Of a DNA stretch of 37,254 bases, positions 1-7,236 are shown piece after piece. Location: NCBI GenBank assembly GCA_016200585.1, contig JACQEN010000310.1:1-37254 (forward strand), in the 5' to 3' direction. The notes under the pieces were generated by a model. That model had not been told where the DNA came from, searched no databases, and worked only from the letters and a program-made list of their open reading frames with translations. Position numbers and translations under genes: made by a program. Every line of letters starts with the position of its first letter. The first letter of the stretch is position 1. The DNA comes from Deltaproteobacteria bacterium. GTDB lineage: Bacteria; Desulfobacterota; Binatia; HRBIN30.

Positions 1-133
1 CTTCGCGCAAATCGTCGAATTGAACCTTGGGTTGCAGGCTCGAGCGATGGAAGAATACGTCGTCGCTGCCGTCGTCGGGAACGATGAAGCCGAAACCCTT
101 GTCGCGAACGATCTTCTTGATGGTGCCGTACAT
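1..133 (-). CDS. Cold-shock domain protein (CspA family), 3' end outside window
   Basis: Reading the minus strand from the ATG at 133 gives [20 protein letters not shown] followed by [12 protein letters not shown]. This contains both nucleic-acid-binding motifs of the cold-shock fold: RNP1 (KGFGFI) and RNP2 (DVFFH). Family members are 65-75 residue single-stranded RNA/DNA chaperones of the cytoplasm. About 44 codons are visible and the frame stays open to the window edge, so the C-terminal part is missing. A clear GGAGG ribosome-binding site lies 7 nt before the ATG and fixes the start. The gene diverges from the mla operon. The family assignment is firm, but which paralogue it is cannot be told. 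Confidence 0.93.
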   Translation of the reverse strand, partial: MYGTIKKIVRDKGFGFIVPDDGSDDVFFHRSSLQPKVQFDDLRE

Positions 134-249
134 CTCCGTACCTCCGTTGGAAAGCAGCACGTAGCATTGCCGTGGCTTAGCTGGAAGAAGATGCGAGGCC
201 GGTGCCTCCGTCTTGCCGTCGCCTCGACCCACAGATACCTTGCAGCCCG

Positions 250-1059
250 ATGGAAACCGGGGCGTCCAGTTCTGCAGCCGCGCATGTGGCGTTCGAGAAC
301 GTCTCCATGAGCTTCGGCGGGCGCAGAGTCTTGAAGGACTTCACCTGCAGGTTTCCGCCCGGCAAGATCTCGGTCATCCTCGGCGGCAGCGGCTCCGGCA
401 AGACGACGATCTTGCGCCTGATCGGGGGTTTGGTGCGTCCCAACCGCGGCCGCATCGTGGTTGCCGGTCACGACATTACCGATCTTTCGGAAACTCAGTT
501 ATATGCGGTGCGTTCCAAGCTCGGCATGATGTTCCAAGGTGGCGCGCTTTTGAACTCGGAAACGATTTTCGACAACCTGGCCTTCCCGCTGCACGAGCAC
601 ACTCGTCTGGGCGAACGCGACGTCGCCGACGAGGTGCATCGGACACTAACGGCGGTGGGCCTGGCGGACGTCGATACGCTGCTTCCGGGGCAGCTCTCGG
701 GTGGCATGATCAAGCGTGCGGCGCTGGCTCGCGCCATTCTTCTGAAGCCCGAGATTCTGATGTGTGACGAGCCGTTCTCGGGGCTCGACCCGATTTCGGT
801 GAAGCGCATCGAAGCATTGCTGACGCGTATCAATCAACGCCTCGGCGTGACCATGCTGGTATCGTCGCATCACATTCCGTCGACGTTGCGTATGGCGGAT
901 CAAGTGGTGTTGCTGTGGAACGGTGGCGCCATCATCGGCACCCCCGAAAAATTGCGCACCAGCGACGATCCGCAGATTGCCGAGTTCTTCAACGAGGAAG
1001 TGCGTGAAGACTCACTCGAGCCGACGCATACACCGGCCGAACACTGGCGGGCGGGCTGA
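250..1059 (+). CDS. mlaF: ABC transporter ATPase of the Mla phospholipid system
   Basis: Cytoplasmic ATPase that powers the inner-membrane MlaFE(D) complex moving phospholipids between outer and inner membranes. Visible motifs are Walker [10 protein letters not shown] (about residue 44), the ABC signature LSGGM (the MlaF form, not the usual LSGGQ), Walker B ILMCDEP with SGLDP, and the H-loop SSHH. Length about 269 residues is normal. The ATG at 250 was chosen; an in-frame GTG at 202 with a GAGG just upstream is a possible alternative, since 250 has no good ribosome-binding site. The stop TGA shares its A with the ATG of the next gene (TGATG), so translation is coupled. First gene of the F-E-D-A-C operon. 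Confidence 0.95.
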   Translation: METGASSSAAAHVAFENVSMSFGGRRVLKDFTCRFPPGKISVILGGSGSGKTTILRLIGGLVRPNRGRIVVAGHDITDLSETQLYAVRSKLGMMFQGGALLNSETIFDNLAFPLHEHTRLGERDVADEVHRTLTAVGLADVDTLLPGQLSGGMIKRAALARAILLKPEILMCDEPFSGLDPISVKRIEALLTRINQRLGVTMLVSSHHIPSTLRMADQVVLLWNGGAIIGTPEKLRTSDDPQIAEFFNEEVREDSLEPTHTPAEHWRAG

Positions 1060-1835
1060 TGGTTTCCGTGCTGCAGGACCTTGGTTGGAGCGTGATCAGA
1101 TTCGTCGACCACCTCGGCAAGATCGCCGTGTTCGCCGGGCAGATCGGGCGCGCCCTCTTCACGCCACCGCCGCGTCTGCGCCCCTTCGTCAATGAGCTGT
1201 TCAACATCGGGGTCCTGTCACTGGTCATTATCTGTGTTTGCGGGATGGCCGTCGGTATGGTGCTCGGTCTGCAGGGATACAACACCCTGGTACGCTTCGG
1301 AGCGGCGCAATCGCTGGGCGCCGTCGTCGGCCTCAGCCTCATCCGCGAGCTCGGTCCGGTGCTGACCGCCTTGCTGGCAATCGGCAGGGCCGGCTCTGCG
1401 ACCACCGCCGAGATCGGCACCATGGTCGCCACCGAACAGCTCGACGGCTTGCGGATGATGTCGATCAATCCGATTCACCTGGTCATCACGCCGAAAGCTC
1501 TGGCAATGACGGCGGTGATGCCGTTGCTCTCGGGCTTGTTCATCGTTTGCGGACTGGCCGGCGGCTATCTCGTCGGCGTCGGGCTGATGGGCATCGACGC
1601 CGGGGCATATATGTCCAGCCTGGAGAACGCCGTGGTGTTCCGCGACGACGTTGCCGGAAGCCTGCTCAAGGCATTCGTCTTCGGTGGGCTCGTGGGCTTG
1701 ATTGCGACGTATCGCGGATATACTTGCGCACCGACGTCGGCGGGAGTGAGCGCGGCCACGACGTCGACGGTAGTCGTCAGCTCGGTTAGCGTGCTGCTCT
1801 TCGACTACGTCATCACCGCGCTCTGGGGAGTTTGA
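1059..1835 (+). CDS. mlaE: MlaE-family lipid ABC permease
   Basis: Integral inner-membrane permease of the Mla system. The 258-residue product has the usual MlaE length, an amphipathic N-terminal segment, then hydrophobic helices. The family core is easy to see: the IRELGPVLTALLAIGRAGSA segment followed by TAEIGTMVATEQLDGLRMM and the P-rich loop before the next helix. The GRAGSA/EIGTM motifs are diagnostic of the MlaE/TrnD1 permease family. The start overlaps the mlaF stop by one base and mlaD follows after 4 bp, so it is expressed as one unit with its ATPase. Nothing is missing compared with the family. Confidence 0.95.
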   Translation: MVSVLQDLGWSVIRFVDHLGKIAVFAGQIGRALFTPPPRLRPFVNELFNIGVLSLVIICVCGMAVGMVLGLQGYNTLVRFGAAQSLGAVVGLSLIRELGPVLTALLAIGRAGSATTAEIGTMVATEQLDGLRMMSINPIHLVITPKALAMTAVMPLLSGLFIVCGLAGGYLVGVGLMGIDAGAYMSSLENAVVFRDDVAGSLLKAFVFGGLVGLIATYRGYTCAPTSAGVSAATTSTVVVSSVSVLLFDYVITALWGV

Positions 1836-1839
1836 AAGC

Positions 1840-2298
1840 ATGAGTCGGTCGCCCGTCCGCGACTTCACCGTTGGTCTGTTCGTACTCGCCGGCTTGGCGG
1901 CCATCGCCTATCTGTCGATGCGTGTCGGCGGCCTCTCCTTCCATCAAGAGGGAGGTTTGTTGCTCTACGCCGACTTCAATGAGATCGGCGGCCTCAAGCC
2001 GCGGGCGCAAGTGGTGATCGCCGGTGTCCGGGTTGGGCGCGTCCAATCGATCGCCCTCGATAAGGATTCTCGTGCGCGTGTCGGGCTCGACTTGCGAGGC
2101 GATCTGCAGGTGCCGGCGGATACGACCGCTTCGATCGTGACCTCCGGCTTGCTCGGCGATCAATACATCTCGTTGCAACTCGGCGGCGACGACAAGCTCC
2201 TCAAGTCGGGCGACGACATCAGTCTGACCGAATCGGCCGTTGTCCTCGAGCGATTGATCGGCAAGCTCGTCCACGGCACCGACGTAAAATCGGAATGA
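1840..2298 (+). CDS. mlaD: MCE-domain lipid-binding subunit
   Basis: Inner-membrane-anchored periplasmic MCE protein. In characterised systems it forms a hexameric ring that passes lipid between MlaC and the MlaFE permease. The 152-residue product has one N-terminal transmembrane helix (about residues 10-27) and one MCE domain (about 38-118, FNEIGGLKPRAQVVIAGVRVGRV ... GLLGDQYISLQLGG). Both the G-x-R-V-G-x-V and LLGD-x-Y signatures are present. It is short like E. coli MlaD and lacks the long coiled-coil tail of PqiB/YebT types. GGGAG lies about 10 nt before the ATG. Its last four bases (ATGA) overlap the start of mlaA. Confidence 0.94.
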   Translation: MSRSPVRDFTVGLFVLAGLAAIAYLSMRVGGLSFHQEGGLLLYADFNEIGGLKPRAQVVIAGVRVGRVQSIALDKDSRARVGLDLRGDLQVPADTTASIVTSGLLGDQYISLQLGGDDKLLKSGDDISLTESAVVLERLIGKLVHGTDVKSE

Positions 2299-3026
2299 GC
2301 ATGCGTCTGTTCGTGATCTGGCTGGTGCTCAGCGCCCTCGCCCTGCCTGCAATCGCCCAAGACGGGGACGACCACGATCCCTGGATGCCCTTCAATCGTG
2401 CCATGTTCACCTTCAACGACAAGCTCGATATCTATGTTCTCGAGCCGGTGGGGCGTGGCTGGAATTACCTCATGCCGAAACGAGTCCAAACCTCGCTGGT
2501 GAATTTCTTCGACAACCTGCATGGTCCGCGCGTGGCTTTGAACAACCTGTTGCAGGGGAAGCCGCGTGACAGTGCTTCCGACGTCGGCCGCTTTCTGGTC
2601 AACAGTACCGTCGGCGTGGTGGGCTTTTTCGATCCGGCAAGCGGCTGGGGGATGCCGTCGCACGATGAAGACTTCGGACAGACGCTCGGTGTTTGGGGGG
2701 TACCGAGCGGGCCCTACCTGGTGTGGCCGTTCCTCGGACCTTCCAACCCGCGTGACAGCGGTGCGCTGGTGGTTGATTACATCACGTCGGTGTATTGGCT
2801 GTATGCGCCGTATACCGCAACCATTCCGATGACGACGGTGAGTACCGTCAACGCTCGCGCCCAGGCTCTCGAAACGGTACGCCAATTGAAGGAGGCGTCT
2901 GTCGATTACTATGCTGCGATACGCAACGGCTACCTGCAACGGCGCCGGGCCCTGGTAGAAGATCGGCGTAATTTCTCCGAGGAGCAAAGCGAAGAGTTGT
3001 ACAAGCTCGAAGACGACAAGGAATGA
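2295..3026 (+). CDS. mlaA: MlaA/VacJ family outer-membrane lipid-exchange protein
   Basis: MlaA extracts misplaced phospholipids from the outer leaflet and hands them to MlaC. The 243-residue product shows the family core DPWMPFNRAMFTFNDKLD, then VNNLLQGK-like, DVGRFLVNSTVG, and the FGQTLGVWGVPSGPYLVWPFLGPS signature. The signal peptide ends ALPAIAQDGDD and has no lipobox cysteine. The protein therefore looks like a signal-peptidase I substrate, although classical MlaA is an outer-membrane lipoprotein. The gene sits between mlaD and mlaC, overlapping both by 4 bp; in E. coli mlaA is unlinked to the operon. The C-terminus is charged (SEELYKLEDDKE). Confidence 0.93.
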   Translation: MSMRLFVIWLVLSALALPAIAQDGDDHDPWMPFNRAMFTFNDKLDIYVLEPVGRGWNYLMPKRVQTSLVNFFDNLHGPRVALNNLLQGKPRDSASDVGRFLVNSTVGVVGFFDPASGWGMPSHDEDFGQTLGVWGVPSGPYLVWPFLGPSNPRDSGALVVDYITSVYWLYAPYTATIPMTTVSTVNARAQALETVRQLKEASVDYYAAIRNGYLQRRRALVEDRRNFSEEQSEELYKLEDDKE

Positions 3027-3661
3027 GCATGATCACTGCAATGAGAGCCACCCGCTGTGGGCTGAACGTCTTCTTGATCGCCTGCGTCGCATGGACGGCG
3101 ATGGCTGCCAAGCACGTCTTGGCCGAAGAAGGACCGCGCGACGTCGTCGGCAAGACGGCGGATACCGTCGTCGGCATTCTCGCCGACAAAGCGCTCAATG
3201 CCGATCAAAAGCGCGGCAAGATCGAAGACATCGCAAGACAGTACTTTGACTTCACGACTCTGTCGCGCCTGGTCTTGGCGCGTCACTGGAAAGAGTTGAA
3301 CGACGAGCAGCAAAACCAGTTCGTCAATGAGTTTCGGCGCCACCTGTCGCTGACGTACGGCAAGAACGTCGAGAAGTACGACAACGAAAAAGCGGTGATT
3401 ACCGGCGACCGTGAAGAGAAGGACGGCGACTGGACGGTGAACACCAAGATCCTTCGACCGAGCGGCGAGCCGTTTCTCGTCGACTACCGCCTGCGCAAGC
3501 GCGACGGCAGATGGATGGTCATCGACGTCGTCATCGAGGGCGTCAGCCTGGTGGCGAATTTCCGCTCGCAGTTTCAAGAGATCGTCTCACGCGACGGACC
3601 GGTGAAGCTGATCCAGATTCTGCGCGACAAGAACGACAAGGGCGAGCCTTTGAAATCGTAA
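3023..3661 (+). CDS. mlaC: MlaC/Ttg2D family periplasmic phospholipid-binding protein
   Basis: Soluble periplasmic shuttle between MlaA and MlaD. The 212-residue product has an N-terminal hydrophobic signal segment (about residues 10-35, ending near KHVLAEE) and the MlaC family pattern: IEDIARQYFDFTTLSRLVLARHWK, then FVNEFRRHLSLTYGKNVEKY, then VDYRLRKRDGRWMVIDVVIEGVSLVANFRSQFQEIV. Length is normal for the family. It overlaps mlaA by 4 bp and closes the operon with a TAA stop. No MlaB (STAS) gene follows or precedes, so the ATPase partner is either elsewhere or absent. Confidence 0.94.
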   Translation: MSMITAMRATRCGLNVFLIACVAWTAMAAKHVLAEEGPRDVVGKTADTVVGILADKALNADQKRGKIEDIARQYFDFTTLSRLVLARHWKELNDEQQNQFVNEFRRHLSLTYGKNVEKYDNEKAVITGDREEKDGDWTVNTKILRPSGEPFLVDYRLRKRDGRWMVIDVVIEGVSLVANFRSQFQEIVSRDGPVKLIQILRDKNDKGEPLKS

Positions 3662-3676
3662 GGACGGTGCCCGTCC
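3662..3676 (+). other. Short perfect hairpin directly after the mlaC stop
   Basis: GGACGG-TGC-CCGTCC forms a perfect 6-bp GC-rich stem with a 3-nt loop, starting at the base after the TAA stop of mlaC. No U-run follows, so it is not a canonical intrinsic terminator. It may protect the 3' end of the operon mRNA or slow polymerase. Position and symmetry are seen; function is inferred. Confidence 0.4.
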
Positions 3677-3791
3677 GGGTCGTGCGTCGTTGCCAGACCC
3701 TTGCTTCGACGTGGTCGCTTCGATCTTTGCTTGACTGCCTACCTCCCGGCGGGCGAGATTGACGCCTTCGAACATGGGGGTGGAAAGCAAA

Positions 3792-5165
3792 ATGCGAAAC
3801 CTTGCGTACGGCAGGGAGCTCCTGGCTGCCTGTCTGATCGTCGGGATGGCGAGCCAGGCGATGGGCTCGAGTATGGGCAAGGTCGGCCTGACGAACGATA
3901 CGATGGTCGGCTGCAATCAGTGTCATAGCGGTGGTGCAACGCCGACGGTGACCTTGAGCGGCCCTACCCAGGTCTTACCCGGCTCGGTCAGCGAGTATCT
4001 GCTCGAGATCTTCGAAATCGGCTCGCAGACCCACGGTGGTCTGGATATCGGAGCTACGGCGGGATCGTTGTCGCTCGGCGGCAGCCACCCATCGGTTACG
4101 CAAATCTTGTCGGGCGAGGTCACGCACACCGCTGCAAAGGCCGGGGACGGGACGAGCGTGAAATTCTCTTTCCTGTGGACGGCGCCGAATATGCTGACCA
4201 GCGAGACGCTGCACGGTTGGGGTAATGCCGTCAACTTCTCCGGAACCAACTCGGGCGATGCGGCGTCGTACGTCAGCCTCGGCGTTGACGTCGTCAACGG
4301 CCACGACGTGGTTGTGCTCGCGGCGCCGGCGCTGAATGTGACGCTGCCTACCACCTCGCTGGGCGTTACGAAGAAGATCAAGGTCAAGGTCCGCAACGCC
4401 GATCCAACCGGAGCGCCACCGCAACTGATCGCCTTGTCGCAGACCAACGATTGCCCGGGCAGCGGCGTGACCATCAGTCAGCCGGATTTCGATCCCAGCA
4501 CGCCGCTCAGTGCCGACACGCAGATCACGCTCGATCCGGGCAAGACGGCGACGGCTACGGTGACGATCAACGTCACGCCCGCGGCGTTCATTACCTTCAA
4601 TCATCTTGCGCCCAACCGCTGCACGATGTCGTTCGTGGCCAGTTTCCCCATGGTCATGGGAAATCTCGACCCTTCGACGTCGAACAACGCGTCGACAGTG
4701 GAATTGAATGTCATCGACAAGTCGGACCCGGAGCAGAGCACGACGCATGAAACGGCGCTTGCCAGTCTGAAACCATTGTCGATCAACATTCCCAAGCTGA
4801 AGACCAGCAAGACGAGCAAGGCGATGGCGGTGGTGCGCAACGCCGACTTCCTCCCGGTCGCCGAAACTCCCGGGCACGATGTGACTTTGGCGATCGACCT
4901 CAGCTCTTGCCCCTGGTTGTCGGCAGCGCCGATCGACTTCATCGCCAAAACGCCCGCCGTCGACAATCCGATCACCGTCAAGGGCGGCAAAACCGCCGCT
5001 GCGGCGATTGCCATCACCGCCGACGCAACGCAGGTGACGACGAGCAACAAGAGCTCACCCTTGCGCTGCGTCGCCACCGTCACTGCGACGGGTCCTACGG
5101 ATCAGCAGCCCGACAACAACAGCAGCAAGATCGTCATCGACGTCATCGACAAGAACGACTTCTAA
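3792..5165 (+). CDS. Secreted protein with choice-of-anchor V-type CXXCH domain and two Ig-like domains
   Basis: The ATG at 3792 is preferred (GGAAAG just upstream, then a clean signal peptide MRNLAYGRELLAACLIVGMA...). A TTG at 3759 and an ATG at 3774 are in frame but weaker. The mature N-terminus carries VGCNQCHSGG, one CXXCH heme-attachment motif (about residues 41-45). A beta-rich module follows, with SFLWTAPN, LHGWGNAVN and SGDAASY landmarks that match the 'choice-of-anchor V'/Reeler-like pattern known from secreted bacterial proteins. The rest (about residues 180-458) is two similar CARDB/Ig-like domains, each ending in a V(E/I)xNVIDK or IDVIDK motif. There is no membrane anchor. Likely periplasmic or extracellular; the redox role is unproven and the binding partner unknown. 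Confidence 0.82.
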   Translation: MRNLAYGRELLAACLIVGMASQAMGSSMGKVGLTNDTMVGCNQCHSGGATPTVTLSGPTQVLPGSVSEYLLEIFEIGSQTHGGLDIGATAGSLSLGGSHPSVTQILSGEVTHTAAKAGDGTSVKFSFLWTAPNMLTSETLHGWGNAVNFSGTNSGDAASYVSLGVDVVNGHDVVVLAAPALNVTLPTTSLGVTKKIKVKVRNADPTGAPPQLIALSQTNDCPGSGVTISQPDFDPSTPLSADTQITLDPGKTATATVTINVTPAAFITFNHLAPNRCTMSFVASFPMVMGNLDPSTSNNASTVELNVIDKSDPEQSTTHETALASLKPLSINIPKLKTSKTSKAMAVVRNADFLPVAETPGHDVTLAIDLSSCPWLSAAPIDFIAKTPAVDNPITVKGGKTAAAAIAITADATQVTTSNKSSPLRCVATVTATGPTDQQPDNNSSKIVIDVIDKNDF

Positions 5166-5210
5166 CGAACCTTGGACTAACGCCATGTTGCATCGAGGCT
5201 AAGAAACGCC

Positions 5211-5873
5211 CTACGCTTGTCGCCGAACGCTCGACGATTTTCTGGCGACGGGACGCACGGCGTGCGTCAGTACCGGTGGTAGCAAGAAACCGGGCAGGCG
5301 GAAGATTCGCTGCTGGCGCCGTACGCGAAATCCGGCAGCTTCGACACGCTGTCGCATCTCGCCGACGGTCGGCCAATAAAACGGTTGCCCCGCCAGGCGC
5401 GAACCGGCGTGCATGACATTGCTGAGCAACGCCGATGGCGTGTTGACCAGAGCCAGTAAGAGCAAGCCGCCGGGCTGGAGGACGCGAAACAACTCGGCAA
5501 GTGCCGCCGGTTGATCGGGAAACCAGTGGAAGGCTTCACTCGACACGACGACGTCGACGGCAGCCGACCGTAAGGGCAGCCTGGTTGCATCGCCGCGTAC
5601 CCAAGAGGCGCGGGTCTGGTGCGCATGCGCTTGCGAGAGCATGCCGGCGGAAAAGTCGCAGCCGACGATCTGTGTCTGCGGTAGCTCACGGCTCAAACGT
5701 GCCGCCAGGCGTCCGGTGCCACAGCCGATATCGAGAACGCGATGGCAATCGACGCCGCGCAAGGCGGCGAGGATGGCGTCGTGCACCGGCTTGTAGGTGG
5801 CGGCTTGCACCGGCGCGAAGTCGTAGACACGCGACCAGGCGTCGAAGAACCAACTTTGCGGAGCGTCAGCCAT
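5211..5873 (-). CDS. Class I SAM-dependent methyltransferase (Methyltransf_11/UbiE-like)
   Basis: Cytoplasmic methyltransferase of 220 residues. Motif I, VLDIGCGTGRLAARL (about residues 44-58), binds S-adenosylmethionine. An acidic residue follows in IVGCDFSAGMLSQA, then GDATRLPLRSAAVDVVVSSEAFHWF and the LAELFRVLQPGGLLLLAL motif. The FHWF and LQPGG elements are typical of the Methyltransf_11 group. The ATG at 5873 opens a normal N-terminus (MADAPQSWFFDAWSRVYDF); the frame runs further upstream without a credible start. The substrate cannot be told. It converges on the gene ending at 5165 and diverges from the oxidoreductase gene at 6206. Confidence 0.88.
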   Translation of the reverse strand: MADAPQSWFFDAWSRVYDFAPVQAATYKPVHDAILAALRGVDCHRVLDIGCGTGRLAARLSRELPQTQIVGCDFSAGMLSQAHAHQTRASWVRGDATRLPLRSAAVDVVVSSEAFHWFPDQPAALAELFRVLQPGGLLLLALVNTPSALLSNVMHAGSRLAGQPFYWPTVGEMRQRVEAAGFRVRRQQRIFRLPGFLLPPVLTHAVRPVARKSSSVRRQA

Positions 5874-6125
5874 CTCGGACCATTCCAAACGCTGGTGGAT
5901 AGTCCACGATGCCGTGCACTCCCGCAAGCCCTCCCCAAAGCACGGCGGTCCCGAGTTTCGGCTCGCAGGACTGCGGTGGCCTGCCGCCCATCGTCCCGGC
6001 GCTTCTGGCATCGTCGCGAGCGCTTCGGTAAGAGGCTTGCCGTCATGAAGGCAAAGGAGATCAAGTGCGCGGCGCCACTGTCTGCGAGCGGCGCTTGTGA
6101 GCACGATCTGCGTGAGGAGGGGAGA

Positions 6126-6209
6126 ATGAAGATGGCAGCTGAAATTCCGGCCGCGTTCCGCGGTCTGTTGAAGGGGAAGGCGTTCGCGCATCTGGCGACG
6201 TTGAGATGA
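6126..6209 (+). pseudogene. 27-codon remnant of a PPOX-class (F420/FMN) oxidoreductase N-terminus
   Basis: An excellent ribosome-binding site (GAGGAGGGG, 6113-6121) precedes an ATG whose product MKMAAEIPAAFRGLLKGKAF ends AHLATLR-stop. This closely resembles the first 27 residues of pyridoxamine-phosphate-oxidase-like F420/FMN enzymes (pattern IPxxxRxLLxGKAFAHLATL), in which the next residues would be the PDGSPQ-type strand. Instead the frame hits TGA inside ATGA, whose ATG starts the LLM-class gene. The simplest reading is that a deletion removed the body of a PPOX gene and left its translation start coupled to the next gene. Alternatively it now works as a leader peptide. Confidence 0.65.
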
Positions 6210-7183
6210 GCGACATGGAGATTTCCTGCGCCTTGCCGCCGGGGCCCAACGTCGTCGAGCATACGCGCGTTGCCGAGCAATTGGGGTATGCGCGCGCGTG
6301 GATCTACGATTCACCGGCGCTCTATCCTGACGTTTGGGTGACCGTCCTGCGCATCTTCGAGCGCACGTCGCGCATCGCGGTCGGTCCCGGTGTCCTGGTG
6401 CCGAGCCTGCGCCACGTCGTCGCCCAGGCCTCGGCCATCGCGACTCTGGAACAGCTGGCGCCCGGGCGTCTGGTCGTTGCCATCGGCACCGGCTTCACCG
6501 GCCGCATGACGATGGGTCAGCCGGCCCTGCGCTGGTCGTTCGTCGAAGCGTACATCCGTCAGCTGCGAGCGTTGTTGCGCGGCGAAGCGGTCGAGGTCGA
6601 CGGTGCGTTCGCGCGCTTGCTGCATCCACCCGGCTTTGCGCCGCCGTTTCCGATTCGCACGCCGATCTTGGTTGCGGCCAACGGGCCCAAAGGCCTGGCC
6701 GTTGCCCGCGAGCTTGGCGACGGCGTGGTGTGCGTCAACCAACCGCAGGCGGGCTTTTCGTGGTGTGCGCTGCTGACATTGGGAACGGTGCTCGATGAGG
6801 GCGAAGACGCGTCGTCGGAACGCGCGCTGGCAGCGGCGGGCCCGGGTCTGACCGTCGCCTATCACGGCACCTACGAAATCGGCGGTGCCGCCGCCGTCGA
6901 CGGTTTGCTTGGCGGCGCGGAGTGGCGCGCACGCATCGAAGCCGTACCCGCCAACGAACGGCACCTGGCGTTGCACGAGCTGCACCTTGTCGGCGTCACC
7001 GAGCGCGATCGGCCGTTGCTGAACGGCGAGATGCTCAAGACGTTCACGTGGACCGGCAGTGCCTCCGAGATTCGCGACCGTCTGGCGCAAGCCGAGGCCC
7101 ATGGTGCAACCGAGATCATGTACGCGCCGATGGGCCCGAACGTGGCTCGCGAGCTCGAGGCGTTCAAACGAGCGGCGTCCTAG
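6206..7183 (+). CDS. LLM-class (luciferase-like) flavin/F420-dependent oxidoreductase
   Basis: 325-residue cytoplasmic TIM-barrel enzyme of the bacterial luciferase-like monooxygenase superfamily. Family landmarks are MEISCALPPGPN at the N-terminus, AEQLGYARAWIYDSPALY, RIAVGPGVLVPSLRHVV, the ATLEQLAPGRLVVAIGTGFTGR segment, and PILVAANGPKGLAVARELGDGVV, which shapes the cofactor pocket. Members use F420 or FMN; the cofactor cannot be decided from sequence alone. The start at 6206 overlaps the stop of the upstream 27-codon remnant (ATGA), so it probably borrows that strong ribosome-binding site. A second ATG at 6215 is possible. Substrate unknown. Confidence 0.88.
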   Translation: MSDMEISCALPPGPNVVEHTRVAEQLGYARAWIYDSPALYPDVWVTVLRIFERTSRIAVGPGVLVPSLRHVVAQASAIATLEQLAPGRLVVAIGTGFTGRMTMGQPALRWSFVEAYIRQLRALLRGEAVEVDGAFARLLHPPGFAPPFPIRTPILVAANGPKGLAVARELGDGVVCVNQPQAGFSWCALLTLGTVLDEGEDASSERALAAAGPGLTVAYHGTYEIGGAAAVDGLLGGAEWRARIEAVPANERHLALHELHLVGVTERDRPLLNGEMLKTFTWTGSASEIRDRLAQAEAHGATEIMYAPMGPNVARELEAFKRAAS

Positions 7184-7236
7184 GTCGTCGCGGAACGCAA
7201 CCGCCGCCTGGCCCCATCGTCCGTTTGCTGCACGAC

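Noticed and set aside
3662-3676. Intrinsic terminator of the mla operon
   Set aside because: The stem is perfect but only 6 bp and no U-tract follows, so it is listed only as a hairpin.
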